Source: JANNBN01 sp963763885 (GTDB taxonomy: Bacteria > Actinomycetota > Acidimicrobiia > Acidimicrobiales > JANYDT01). From it: a DNA stretch of 64,000 nt. A model generated the notes under the pieces. It did no database searches. It worked only from the letters and a program-made list of their open reading frames with translations, and was not told the DNA's origin. Positions 9,301 through 17,147 of this stretch are shown piece by piece. Position numbers and translations under genes: made by a program. The stretch covers positions 1,302,001-1,366,000 of the forward strand of contig CAVXQD010000007.1 in NCBI GenBank assembly GCA_963763885.1. The letters are read 5' to 3'. The first letter of the stretch is position 1. Each line of letters opens with the position of its first letter.

Positions 9301-11990
9301 TTGCAGCGAACACAGCGCTTGGAACGATAAGCGTGCTTGCAAAGATTGACCCGGCCGCAACAGCACCGGCATCGATCGTCAACTCTGCCGCGGTCAGCTC
9401 ACCGAACGACTCAAACGCCAGCAACGACACGGCCAACGCCAACACCACGCCAACCGCTCAGGCCGACATCACCATCGACAAGAGCGACGCGGGCGCAGTA
9501 TTCAAAGTTGGTGACGCCAACACTTACCAAGTGGCGGTAACGAACGCAGGCCCATCGAACGAAGTGGGCGCGGTTGTCGTGACCGATCCGATTCCTGTTG
9601 GCATGCGCCTTACCGGTGTCGCTGGCAACGGAGCACCAAGTGCGTGGGATTGTTCCACAAGCACCCTCGGGACTGGCACCACCGCCGGTACTACCGGGTC
9701 CGTCCGCTGCGTACACACACCCGGCGGCGACCCGTTTGGCCCAGGCGAATCGCTGGACCCAATCCTGATCACCGTCGACGTCGGCGCCAACGCAGCACCG
9801 AACCCCGACCCGGCCTTCACGAACCGCGTCACCAACACCGCGACAGTCACGGCCGTCACGGATACGACCCCGTCGAATGACTCGACGCTGACAGAAATCG
9901 AACGGATCGCTGGCCTGACCATAGACAAGACGCATGCTGACGGTCCCGTGTGGTCCGTTGGGTCCACTCACAGCTACAGCCTTGCCGTGCTCAACAACGG
10001 ACCATCACCCGAGGCTGGCCCGGTATCTGTTTCGGACACCCTGCCCACAGGAATGCGCTTCGTTTCCGCAGCGGGCACCGGGTGGGCGTGCAGTCATACT
10101 GGCGGAACGCCACTCGGCGGGGGCGGAACCGTCGGTTGCACGCTGCCTCGTAGCGGCGGGATCGCGATCGGTGGAGCTTCTCCTGCGGAGGTCATTACCA
10201 TCACCGTGGACGTCCTTCCGAGCGCAGCTCCCCTGCTCGCTCCAGCCACCAACACAGCGGTCAACAACGCAACGGTCGTCGGTGTCACCGACCCGGTGCT
10301 GAAGTCGGACTCCGACCCGGTCACCGTTGACCCCGTTGCAGACCTCGCCCTAGACAAGAGCCACGTCGGCCAGTTTGTCGTGGGTGAAACCGGGCGGTTT
10401 GAGTTCGTCATTACGAACGTTGGCTCGTCCACCGCCGCTGCGCCGGTCACGGTTACCGACACGTTGCCCGCTGGGCTCACGTTCAACAGCAGCACCGGCA
10501 CCGGGTGGACCTGCGCTGCTGTGGGCCAGCTCGTCACGTGCACCACCCCTACCGATCTTGTCTCGTTGGGTTCGCTCCCGGTGCTTGGGCTGGTTGTTGA
10601 TGTCGGACCGCTGGCCGAACTCGGGGTGACGAACACCGCTACTGCGGACACACCGACAACCGACCCGGTCGCTCAGAACGACACCGATACTGACACCGTC
10701 ACCGCGACCCCATCGTCGGACCTGCAGATCGTCAAGAGTCATAGCGCAGCTGAGTTCTATGTTGGCCTCACGGCCACATGGACATTGCAGGTCACCAACA
10801 TCGGGCCCTCCACCAACGTCGGTCCGATCGTGGTGACCGATGTGATTCCGGCAGGCATGTCCATCACACCGGGCACGTCAGGCGCACAGCCAGGCTGGGA
10901 CTGCGGAGCGTCCACCAGTTCGGTACTGAACTGCGTTCGCTCATCCCCGTTGGCAGCGGGAGCCCTTGCTGATCCGATTGTGTTGACCGCGTCCGTGTCG
11001 CCAGCTGCGGTACCGATCGGCGACCCGAACGCCCTAATACCCAACACCGCTACGGTGACCAGCCCGACGCTTGACCGGGTAACGACGAACAACACGTCAA
11101 CGGACCCAACTCTGATCGTTGCCGCGGCAGATCTGTCGATCGACAAGGTCGCAACGGCACCGCTCGTATCGATTGGAGAAGATGCAGAGTTCCTCATTCG
11201 GGTGACCAACAACGGCCCCGCACCAGCGGTCGGCGTCGTTGTCACCGACATCGTCCCAGCCGACCTCTGGATTGGCGGCGCTTCCGGCACGGGCTGGCTC
11301 TGCGAAACCGTCAGGGAAACTGGCAGCGTTACGTGTCAGCTGCCGAGCCGCCTCGAAATCGGTGCGACCACCGAACCCATCACCATCACGGCAGTCGTCA
11401 GCCGAACCGGCCACTTCATCAACAGCGCCTCCGTCACGTCGGTGTTGTCAGACCTGGTTCCTGGAAACAACACCGACACCGCCGATGTCGACGGGATCTT
11501 CTTCCCGGTTCCGGGAATCGAACAACCCGTGTACCCAACTCTTCCGCCAGACGTGGACCAGGTTCGTCCGATTGCGACTGCCCCACCGAGTACCTCACCG
11601 AGCACCGTGCCACTCGCCTCGGTTCCGGACGTTTCACCATCGTCTGAACCCCCGGGCGGAGCACCGACGTCCACTGGCCAGTCGACGACGATCGCAGGCA
11701 CACCAATCACCCAGGCGACGGCGCCTGCCAGCACTGGGGTTCAACCCGGTTCCGGTTCGACGGCGTTGACAACAGTGACCCCGACTGCCGACCCAACAGG
11801 TCAGAAAGCTGTCTTGGCCGATCAGGCTGACCTCGTTGACGGACAAGCCGAGCCAGGCGATGCCAGCCAGGTTTCGCAGCTGTCGTTGACCGGCAACGAC
11901 GTCATGCAGTCCCTCTTGGCGGCCTTTGCTCTCGTCGTCTGTGGCATGGCGCTCCTGATCGCCGGACGCCGCAAGCGTGCTCGCAACTGA
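3396..11990 (+). CDS. Giant surface protein with about 17 DUF11-type repeats and a C-terminal wall-sorting-like tail
   Basis: A 2864-residue protein. A signal sequence (hydrophobic SSVAAVLGLIAGLCALIVV, then an Ala/Gly cleavage-like region) precedes a long tandem array. I count about 17 repeat starts of the form (L/I)xIxKx...GxxxxYxxxVTNxGPSxxxxxxVTDxLPxG, the DUF11 (TIGR01451) pattern of immunoglobulin-like extracellular repeats. The last six or seven are the most regular. A Pro/Ser/Thr-rich spacer of about 100 residues follows. The end is LSLTGND, a hydrophobic helix, then RRKRARN: an LPXTG-like sorting layout with Ser for Pro. Likely a wall-attached adhesin or filament; no ligand can be named. 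Start is the GTG at 3396 (CAGG upstream); an ATG at 3420 is possible. The gene is divergent from amtB and convergent with the VWA cluster. Confidence 0.88.
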   Translation: MLRADGITMAALQTRFGARRFSSVAAVLGLIAGLCALIVVPQAQGAGALNLVKNAPARVLYGSSATVTLTATNPGTSPVYNASFRDVLPAGVTLASATPAPTSVIENQPLLGQTTLVWVNVNDAQPSASASVTYSVTHTTGTDAPGNPLHAGDTYTSTAQVFGNTDPRYVPDFSPIGIALPGVDSYDTSGSAAASTQIVPIRIQKAEPSPEGELLRGVHDHTTVYTLTVTNNAIAATNTVVVDDYLPAQLEFLQCGGIDNTPAGLARPEYAGAALLTATPPVTTNCPAPTLVETVVDPVGLPPGVYTHVRWTVGSMAAGAVTSIRYAAGIPLRANAAFPANPVPPTPGSLGQAANLENNTGQLTTESSEQQLTNSASVTGVYSGYGGAVAADTSTITRSSEDLAIQKRVTAGGDDVNNGETVGWAMTLSTGEYRSASNVVVVDSLPDGYEYVAGSATLRRVSPSPEGPASVAPSISLLSNGVQVLTWNFNSAPGTLGTGFVSNAVYELTFESQTLPNYRSTGQPVAANDGLVNNVSVSGDTTPTFEVASIDTGTQAVGDVSSSGQSSSWQTIAKSVAWPLTGTPVGLSCDSPSNLASIGSPQWLPRFAPGDTVCYRLQITFPTDTRTRNTIVTDFLPPNSEYMGSATGGLNTVTIAGAPTVSAGYGGSAAWAVGELITGARYTERGSRFDMFVATQVTDVPQLLGDPQMLSNFDLNENLLKAVSTNTIGEAVSLRADADFMTITPTVDLTTGVKSINGVSPVSTPDDGNGAPTGRHDGKIIRAEDTVTFRVDVTNTAPTDAGLSGDASSLQLVNIMPVGLDCSTVSLGLAPRPLTLAANNANPFTAQVPPRVIGGLVSALSAASCTDRPGLGSVLRWTVTNLPAGFSAEINYDVSIPTGGSAPTAGEILDTSAGVLSYLAPRSNEGGFVTYIPTSNVDPVSPGTANVPAANDQSRIQVEGTINSKTAVTALVETNNDEATHFTPGEAVTYTIRWTIPEGVSLRSPVTITDVLPTNIAYIPGTLNVGYGTNGTASPVAGCANVDACGPFTGDALDFTVTTGTTIAMSSTTGTYVNPVEAGAGEDVFTISFTGRLTSGNRNDTVTNTATYSWRTTAGVTQSFTTDVANTVVRPNAAITKSHSPAGPFQGGDAVTYTLSVTNVGSNASPLHDVTVTDCVPAGLVPTPGTPTTTGASPSPAVLGTIGAPSSCAGAGTLITWLLPSTYQLNRNVTLGLTYGVTVVGTGGTLGAAANTTNTATLIGDNFPLTPATISGVPIGQVGTNRTTTDNIPMRTVVIDKTVAQATRVAGQPADYTATATIPAGLRVYDAVLVDTLPTNLVYITGTASTVTTGTGCVALGGTSSHTLPPTSTQVAWWVGDIEAAPATPCVLTVTYQATPAPAAISGASLVNSAQLVWRDTNTDTNLTAVPVTSGYPRSVADTALLSTVKPAVNVVKSADKTAVEAGDTVAYDIVVTNTGTAAAFDIQIHDTLPPGFAAPTAITNGGVFTAAVGLTPAAIDWTLFAGTTGLLPAESVTLTYSRKVSSAVALGAAGNLTNIADITAYFADQDHATGLFESFNGNADDATVTSRVPILAINHTVMDGSDLKQSEIDQPFTWVVSVTNTGTGPAYGVDITDALPANWEFIDTTSITNNGVSVAIPSPATSGTIGAGQSISWANIGTLQPGEAITLRFTAKPLVAALPIPFSAGTLYTSTATAGGSDFGGDALNEPSDPAQATIRVADLNLDKRDASATFVIGSVGHYYLDVSNLGPDTAAGPITVTDTLPSGLVLAGTPTTLGTGLNWACTGNAGETTLSCTLLSIPVGGVAAGAAIRTIDVPVNVLESALPGGASSGSVSNSASVAGATYEVVNSNNSDTEPTPIARISDVSIAKTRTGGTMLAGQDQTYSITVTHNGPSPLTGTITVTDPLPVGLRLMAVPSGAGWNCTTSAVGTGYTTTTNGEVVCTRIEALLAANTALGTISVLAKIDPAATAPASIVNSAAVSSPNDSNASNDTANANTTPTAQADITIDKSDAGAVFKVGDANTYQVAVTNAGPSNEVGAVVVTDPIPVGMRLTGVAGNGAPSAWDCSTSTLGTGTTAGTTGSVRCVHTPGGDPFGPGESLDPILITVDVGANAAPNPDPAFTNRVTNTATVTAVTDTTPSNDSTLTEIERIAGLTIDKTHADGPVWSVGSTHSYSLAVLNNGPSPEAGPVSVSDTLPTGMRFVSAAGTGWACSHTGGTPLGGGGTVGCTLPRSGGIAIGGASPAEVITITVDVLPSAAPLLAPATNTAVNNATVVGVTDPVLKSDSDPVTVDPVADLALDKSHVGQFVVGETGRFEFVITNVGSSTAAAPVTVTDTLPAGLTFNSSTGTGWTCAAVGQLVTCTTPTDLVSLGSLPVLGLVVDVGPLAELGVTNTATADTPTTDPVAQNDTDTDTVTATPSSDLQIVKSHSAAEFYVGLTATWTLQVTNIGPSTNVGPIVVTDVIPAGMSITPGTSGAQPGWDCGASTSSVLNCVRSSPLAAGALADPIVLTASVSPAAVPIGDPNALIPNTATVTSPTLDRVTTNNTSTDPTLIVAAADLSIDKVATAPLVSIGEDAEFLIRVTNNGPAPAVGVVVTDIVPADLWIGGASGTGWLCETVRETGSVTCQLPSRLEIGATTEPITITAVVSRTGHFINSASVTSVLSDLVPGNNTDTADVDGIFFPVPGIEQPVYPTLPPDVDQVRPIATAPPSTSPSTVPLASVPDVSPSSEPPGGAPTSTGQSTTIAGTPITQATAPASTGVQPGSGSTALTTVTPTADPTGQKAVLADQADLVDGQAEPGDASQVSQLSLTGNDVMQSLLAAFALVVCGMALLIAGRRKRARN

Positions 11991-12044
11991 GCCAGAGCCG
12001 ATGCTTCATCAGGCTTTCAATCGGTCTGATTCGGCCGGGCCGGG

Positions 12045-13184
12045 TTAAGGCCCACGGTTCCAGCGGAGGGACAGAACAATGGCGGCTGCTGCGAGCAGCG
12101 AGCCAGCGACGACAAACCCTACGCTCACCTCAACGTCACGCTTCTGCAACGTGACGTTGCGAGGCAGTTCCTCGAAGACTTTACTGAGCTGCCCGGCATC
12201 TTCGGCTTTGTAAAACTCCCCGCCGGTCATGTTGGCAACGCCACGCAACGTCGGTTCGTCGATCCGTAAAATCCGTTGACGGCCGCCGCCACCGCCAAAC
12301 CCGCCACCGCCAAACCCGCTCCCAGACCCGCCAAAGCCATCACTGCCCAATTGCGCAGCGCTGCAGACCAGTTCGCTGGGGTTTTCGGTTCCGAAGCCGA
12401 TTGTGTACACGCGCACCCGCCGTTGCACTGCCTGTTTGGCTGCTTCAAGTGGTTCAACGCCCCGGGTGTTAGCTCCGTCGGTCAACAACACCACGATGTC
12501 TGGGATGTATCCGCCTTCGGGAACCGGAGCCTTTTCAGTGGGTGGGGTGGCACCCACCTCTCCATCGGGTGGATTGTTCGGATCAAACGCACTACCAAAC
12601 TCGGCCTGACCGAGCATCTGCGGATCAATTGGCGCAACATCTGCGTTGAGCGCCGCAATTGCATCCAAGGACTTCAGCGTCGCTGCGCCGATCGCCGTGC
12701 CACGAGCGGTGGTTAGACCGTCGATTGCATCAAGCAAATTTTGCCGTTCCGTCGTCGGTTCGACGGTCAACTGGGCGAACCCGGCGAACACCACCAGGCC
12801 AACGCGCGTCCCCTTGGCCTGGTTCTTCACAAACTCCCGAGCAGCTTCTTGAGCGACCGAGATGCGGTTCGGTTCGATGTCTGTCGAACACATGGAGCGT
12901 GACACGTCCAAGGCCAAAATGATTGAGGTCCGACCAATAGGCACCTGCATCGATGCCTGCGGCCGGGCGGTCGCCACACCCAAGCCGGCGAGCCCGGCCA
13001 GGAAAAGAGCAACAGGGATATGGCGTTTCCACTTTGACCGGGCCGGCATCGCAGCTTTGATCAAACCAACGTTGGAGAACGTCACAGCGGTTCGGCGTTT
13101 ACGCCGCAGCTGCCACAAGTAGGCCCCCAGCAACAGCGGCACTACCAGCAGCGAGATGAGCGCGAGTGGCCATTCGAACGACAT
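12045..13184 (-). CDS. Membrane-anchored VWA-domain protein (BatA/B-like), glycine-rich insert
   Basis: A 379-residue protein with two N-terminal membrane helices (about 5-25 and 56-72), a von Willebrand factor A domain and one C-terminal helix, the BatA/BatB layout. The metal-ion-dependent adhesion site is intact: D93-x-S95-x-S97 (DVSRS), a later conserved Thr, and LTDGANT. A glycine-rich loop (GFGGSGSGFGGGGFGGGGG) lies between the VWA core and the C-terminal part, encoded at about 12280-12345. The start ATG at 13182-13184 is one base after the TGA of the upstream VWA gene, so the two are probably translationally coupled. The VWA domain is expected to face the cell exterior. Part of the MoxR-DUF58-VWA-VWA cluster. 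Confidence 0.87.
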   Translation of the reverse strand: MSFEWPLALISLLVVPLLLGAYLWQLRRKRRTAVTFSNVGLIKAAMPARSKWKRHIPVALFLAGLAGLGVATARPQASMQVPIGRTSIILALDVSRSMCSTDIEPNRISVAQEAAREFVKNQAKGTRVGLVVFAGFAQLTVEPTTERQNLLDAIDGLTTARGTAIGAATLKSLDAIAALNADVAPIDPQMLGQAEFGSAFDPNNPPDGEVGATPPTEKAPVPEGGYIPDIVVLLTDGANTRGVEPLEAAKQAVQRRVRVYTIGFGTENPSELVCSAAQLGSDGFGGSGSGFGGGGFGGGGGRQRILRIDEPTLRGVANMTGGEFYKAEDAGQLSKVFEELPRNVTLQKRDVEVSVGFVVAGSLLAAAAIVLSLRWNRGP

Positions 13185-13185
13185 G

Positions 13186-14229
13186 TCACACCACCTTTCC
13201 GAACCAGAGGATGGAAAGGAACGAACCAACCGCCAACAGCAATCCACTGATCGCTGCGATGAGCGCCGTGATCTCCGTCTTTTGCGGTTCTCGTTTCCAT
13301 TCGAGGTCGATCGACCCATAAACCTGCTTCAACGAACCAGCATCAGCGGCGTTGAAATATTGCCCGTCGGTGAGCTTCGCAAGTTCCTGCAGCAACGGTT
13401 CGTCCAGCGCCGTGGAGATCTTGAAGCCGTCGATGTCCACGATCGTTCCGTCCGTCGAGCCAATCCCGATGGGGTAGACCTTCACGCCAGCGACAGATGC
13501 GAGCTTCGCAACATCGGCAGGCTTAGTGTCTGAACGGTCCTCGCCGTCGGACAGAACAACGATTGCGGCGTTGCCGAAGTAACCAATGTCGATTCCATCG
13601 ATTGCCGAACCCTGCGCGTCTGGGTTGACCGCTGTCGAATTGTCAGAGCCGCCGGTATCGGCCGGCGCACCGAGTTGCGAACTGCCGATGGGCTTTCCAG
13701 CAATCAAGCTCAAGGAGGCAAAGAGTCCCTGGCCGATTGAGGTGGAGCCGGAGGTTGTCATGCGGTCGATCGCTGCTTTCACTGCCTTTTTGTCCACGGT
13801 GGGCTGTTGGGTGGCAACGGCACCATCGTTAAACGCAACCACGCCGACTTTGACGTTGCCTGGTTGTTTGTCCACAAACTCTTTCGCTGCAGTTTGAGCC
13901 GCTTGCATACGCGTCGGTTTCAAATCATCTGCCCGCATACTGTTGGACACATCGAACGCCAATACAACGGTTCCTTCGCGGTTGGGCACGGAGATGGTTG
14001 TCTGCGGCCGAGCCAGTGAGAACAGCAGCGCAGACAGACCGAGGAAGAAGAACACGTATGGCACGTGGCGCCGTCGGTTCAACTTCGCGGCGGCAGCGCT
14101 GGGTCGAAATCCCTGCGACGCCAGTTTTGCCGCTCTGGCCACGCGGCCCTTCAGCAGCTGCCGGTACAACAGCACCATCACCGGGATCAGCCCCACCGCA
14201 GGCAATGCATACGGCCATGCGAACGTCAT
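13186..14229 (-). CDS. Membrane-anchored VWA-domain protein (BatA-like)
   Basis: A 347-residue paralogue of the next gene downstream, with the same plan: two N-terminal helices (about 7-22 and 57-72), a VWA domain with D93-x-S95-x-S97 (DVSNS) and LSDGEDRS, then a C-terminal helix. The segment RRRHVPYVFFFLGLSALLFS followed by LARPQT is typical of BatA-type proteins. Four bases overlap the stop of the DUF58 gene, and one base separates it from the next VWA gene. In Bacteroides, BatA/BatB work with MoxR and a DUF58 protein in stress tolerance or envelope assembly; the substrate here is unknown. Confidence 0.88.
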   Translation of the reverse strand: MTFAWPYALPAVGLIPVMVLLYRQLLKGRVARAAKLASQGFRPSAAAAKLNRRRHVPYVFFFLGLSALLFSLARPQTTISVPNREGTVVLAFDVSNSMRADDLKPTRMQAAQTAAKEFVDKQPGNVKVGVVAFNDGAVATQQPTVDKKAVKAAIDRMTTSGSTSIGQGLFASLSLIAGKPIGSSQLGAPADTGGSDNSTAVNPDAQGSAIDGIDIGYFGNAAIVVLSDGEDRSDTKPADVAKLASVAGVKVYPIGIGSTDGTIVDIDGFKISTALDEPLLQELAKLTDGQYFNAADAGSLKQVYGSIDLEWKREPQKTEITALIAAISGLLLAVGSFLSILWFGKVV

Positions 14230-15125
14230 TTTCTGCGCCCCTTGCGCTGTGCAGCGATTCGCACCAATGTGGCGACCAAATCGTCTTCCGTGGAAACTTC
14301 GTGCAGATCCGCACGGGCGCGTTTTGCAGTTGCCTTGATTTCGTCCGCTTGGTTGCGGGCCACTTCTGCGAAACGTCGACGGAACTCCGGGTCACTGGTA
14401 TCCACACTCAGCAGTTCACCTGTTTCAGCGTCTTCCACAACCAACCACCCTGCATCGGGCAGTTCGCTTTCGCGTGGGTCATGCAGACGCAACGCGATGA
14501 CCTCGTGGCGTTGGGACAACATCAGCAGCGGGCGTTCCCACCCCGGTTGACTGACGAAGTCCGAAATGACAATCACCAACGACCGACGCTTGATGGTGCG
14601 GTGGGCGGCGACCAGAAGGCCCGAGAGGTCTGTCGCGGTGCCGGCCCCAGCCGTTGGCTTCATCAGTTCCCGGGTGAGACGCAGCACATGGTTGCGACCG
14701 GAGCGGGGCTCGATGGTTTGCTCAACCGCATTGTCGTAGAGGATGGCCCCAACAGCGTTGCCGCCACGCACCAGCAACCGAGCAAGCGAAGTTGCGAGCT
14801 CAGTGAGCACAGCTTCTTTCGGCCGCTCCGTGGGGCCGAACCCCATGGACGCAGAACGGTCAAGCAGCAGCCACGCGGTGAGCTCACGATCCTCGAGATA
14901 GGTGCGCACGTACGGCGTGTCCATGCGCGCCGTGACGTTCCAATCGATGTGGCGGACATCGTCTCCCGCCTGATACTCCCGCAGGTCGGCCACGTCGATT
15001 CCGCTGCCGTACAGCAGGGTTCGGTAGTCACCCTGGATACGGCCGTCGAGGCGCTTCAGAACACGCCACTCCAGCCGCTGGAGCACACGCTCAGGAGTTG
15101 CGTGCGTAGCCGGTGCCGGTTGCAC
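14226..15125 (-). CDS. DUF58 domain protein
   Basis: About 299 residues. It carries the DUF58 signature LLYGSGIDVADLREYQAGDDVRHIDWNVTARMDTPYVR, here read as two adjoining blocks, then a VWA-like core with LLLDRSASMGFG and VIVISDFVSQPGWE. DUF58 proteins are nearly always encoded beside MoxR ATPases and VWA proteins, as here. The exact start is uncertain: I chose the GTG at 15123-15125, which overlaps the end of moxR by 35 bp; a second GTG at 15086 would avoid overlap and still keep the conserved domain. There is no clear signal sequence or membrane helix, so it is probably cytoplasmic. Confidence 0.85.
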   Translation of the reverse strand: MQPAPATHATPERVLQRLEWRVLKRLDGRIQGDYRTLLYGSGIDVADLREYQAGDDVRHIDWNVTARMDTPYVRTYLEDRELTAWLLLDRSASMGFGPTERPKEAVLTELATSLARLLVRGGNAVGAILYDNAVEQTIEPRSGRNHVLRLTRELMKPTAGAGTATDLSGLLVAAHRTIKRRSLVIVISDFVSQPGWERPLLMLSQRHEVIALRLHDPRESELPDAGWLVVEDAETGELLSVDTSDPEFRRRFAEVARNQADEIKATAKRARADLHEVSTEDDLVATLVRIAAQRKGRRK

Positions 15126-16152
15126 TGCCTGCCACCGATCGGTGATCGTTGAGGGGGGCGTCAGGAACTCGGACGCCGTTGAGTATTCGGGTGACGATGT
15201 CGTCCGGTGTGACGTTGTCAGCAAGCGCCTCGTAGGACAGAACCAACCGGTGCCGCAGAACGTCTGAGGCGAGATCACGCACGTCCTCGGGTCGGGCATA
15301 ATCACGGCCACGAAGCATCGCCATTGCCTTGCCAGCGAGGATCATATTGATGGAAGCACGAGGGCTGGCACCGAACGTGAGGTACTTGCGTAGCTCTGGC
15401 ATCCCGATGGTTCCAGGGTCGCGCGTGGCGTTGGTGACCCGCACCGCGTAATCGATGAGGGCGGGGTCGACGTAGACGGCGTCGGCTTGGCGCTGCAACG
15501 CCGCAAGCGTCTCGATGTCCAGCACTGGCCGAGGCGGCACGTAATGACCCGTCATCCGCTCCACGATCACAAACTCTTCGGTGGGGGTTGGGTATCCAAC
15601 AATCACCTTGAGCATGAAGCGGTCCACCTGAGCCTCGGGCAATTGGTACGTGCCCTCGTTTTCAATCGGGTTCTGCGTTGCCATCACGAGGAACGGGTTG
15701 GGGACCTTGTGGGACTCTCGTCCGATGGTCACCTGACGTTCCTGCATCACCTCAAGCAGAGCGCTTTGTACCTTTGCCGGAGCTCGGTTGATCTCGTCGG
15801 CTAACAGCAGGTTGGCGAACACGGGGCCAAGCGACGTCTGGAAATCGCCTTCTTTCTGATTCCAGATCCGTGTCCCGATGAGATCGGCAGGGACAAGGTC
15901 GGGTGTGAACTGGATGCGCTGGAACGAGCCACCAATGGAATCAGCCAGCGTCTTGATGGCCATCGTTTTCGCGAGACCTGGCACGCCCTCGACAAGGATG
16001 TGACCACGTGACAACAGAGCGACCATCAATCGTTCGATCAGGTTGTCCTGGCCGACGATGACCTTCTTCACCTCGTACACGACCTGCTCAAGAGGGCGCA
16101 TCTCTCGTTCTCCCGCAATACGGGCCGAACCTGGAGTGTTGGACTGTTCCAT
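15091..16152 (-). CDS. MoxR-family AAA+ ATPase
   Basis: A 353-residue AAA+ protein of the MoxR family. Walker A is GVPGLAKT (56-63), Walker B is LLLADE (115-120), followed by INRAPAKVQSALLEVMQE and the sensor region MATQNPIENEGTYQLPEAQ, all diagnostic for MoxR. It starts with VIVGQDNLIERL. MoxR ATPases act as chaperone-like factors for VWA-domain partners, and here the DUF58 and two VWA genes follow directly. The C-terminal tail (GTGYARNS) overlaps the DUF58 start. The protease gene ends 26 bp upstream, so it may share its transcript. Confidence 0.95.
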   Translation of the reverse strand: MEQSNTPGSARIAGEREMRPLEQVVYEVKKVIVGQDNLIERLMVALLSRGHILVEGVPGLAKTMAIKTLADSIGGSFQRIQFTPDLVPADLIGTRIWNQKEGDFQTSLGPVFANLLLADEINRAPAKVQSALLEVMQERQVTIGRESHKVPNPFLVMATQNPIENEGTYQLPEAQVDRFMLKVIVGYPTPTEEFVIVERMTGHYVPPRPVLDIETLAALQRQADAVYVDPALIDYAVRVTNATRDPGTIGMPELRKYLTFGASPRASINMILAGKAMAMLRGRDYARPEDVRDLASDVLRHRLVLSYEALADNVTPDDIVTRILNGVRVPDAPLNDHRSVAGSATGTGYARNS

Positions 16153-16178
16153 GTTTGTCTCCTGATTGTTGATCGTGT

Positions 16179-17084
16179 TTATTGCTGAGGTCCACCGGCG
16201 GCACCGCCAGCGGTTGCGATGGTGACCGCGAAAGCGATACCGGTGAAGAAGGGCTGATCAGCCGGATTAGCAAGCGCGCTTACCACACCGACCACTTGCC
16301 CGTCGCGGTTCAGAAGCGGGCCGCCAGAGTTTCCTGGATTCGCCGCGGCGTCGAATTGGATAAGGCCGTCGAGGGAGCGGGTGTCGTCGATGGGGATCGA
16401 CCGGTTGAGACCGGAAACAACTCCAGAAGACATCGAGCCAATCAAACCCAACGGGTTGCCCACGGCGTACACGTCGTCACCCACTTGGACTCCACCGCCA
16501 AGGACTGCTGGGACGATTACCTCCGGCTGAGCGTCCGCCACCAAGACCGCTATGTCGTTGTCTGGGTCTGCGGTGTCAATGGACCCGTTTGCCTTGGTCC
16601 CGTCTGCAAACGTCAGCGAGATCGACGTTGCGCCATCGACAACGTGGAACGCCGTGAGGATCGCTCCGTCGGCGTTGATGATGACGCCAGCCCCAAGCGA
16701 CCTTCCAGGCTCACCCGTCGTTGGATTCGTTTCGCTTCCACCCTCGCTGACAATGGTCACCATCGACGGAGAAATGGCCCGGTACACATCCGCCGACCGG
16801 GCAGGTGCGCCAGCTGCCTTCTTCAAGGCATCGGCAACCACGGTTTGCGCGGTCTTCTGGGCATCAGCCGCAGTCAGGGGCTTCGGAGGAGGGTCGCGTC
16901 TGACCGTTACGACGACAGCGACGGCAGCCAACAACATCGCCGACACGACGGTGACCACCCGCTGGATCTTTGCCCGCTTGTCGGAGGTCGCCGCGCTGCT
17001 GGAGTCACCCGGGCCTGGTACGGGCACGGACGGAGTCGGGGTGGTCGTTTCTGCGGAAAGCGGTGGCAGGACCATACGGGACAA
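16179..17084 (-). CDS. Membrane-anchored trypsin-like serine protease (S1C/HtrA-like, no PDZ)
   Basis: A 301-residue protein with a Pro/Ser/Thr-rich N-terminus, one membrane helix (about 42-61) and an extracytoplasmic chymotrypsin-fold protease domain. The catalytic triad is visible as H147 (TAFHVVDGA), D177 (NDIAVL) and S253 (GNSGGPL). The oxyanion and substrate regions (AVGNPLGL, GVVSGLNR) are HtrA-like, but the protein ends soon after the protease domain, so the PDZ domain of DegP/HtrA is missing. It sits directly upstream of moxR and could process surface proteins, for example those tied to the MoxR/VWA cluster; that link is inference. Confidence 0.9.
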   Translation of the reverse strand: MSRMVLPPLSAETTTPTPSVPVPGPGDSSSAATSDKRAKIQRVVTVVSAMLLAAVAVVVTVRRDPPPKPLTAADAQKTAQTVVADALKKAAGAPARSADVYRAISPSMVTIVSEGGSETNPTTGEPGRSLGAGVIINADGAILTAFHVVDGATSISLTFADGTKANGSIDTADPDNDIAVLVADAQPEVIVPAVLGGGVQVGDDVYAVGNPLGLIGSMSSGVVSGLNRSIPIDDTRSLDGLIQFDAAANPGNSGGPLLNRDGQVVGVVSALANPADQPFFTGIAFAVTIATAGGAAGGPQQ

Positions 17085-17147
17085 GTAAGACCGACCGGGG
17101 TGAGAGGAGGGTGAGAGTTCCTCATCATCGTTGGTGACAAACGCAGA

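Noticed and set aside
12030..12056. ggcc-rich short inverted repeat between the giant gene and the VWA gene as a bidirectional terminator
   Set aside because: The stem is only five base pairs and overlaps the VWA stop codon; no T-run follows.
12276..12716. Plus-strand ORF across the VWA gene
   Set aside because: Shadow of the glycine-rich and VWA coding sequence; no family resemblance.
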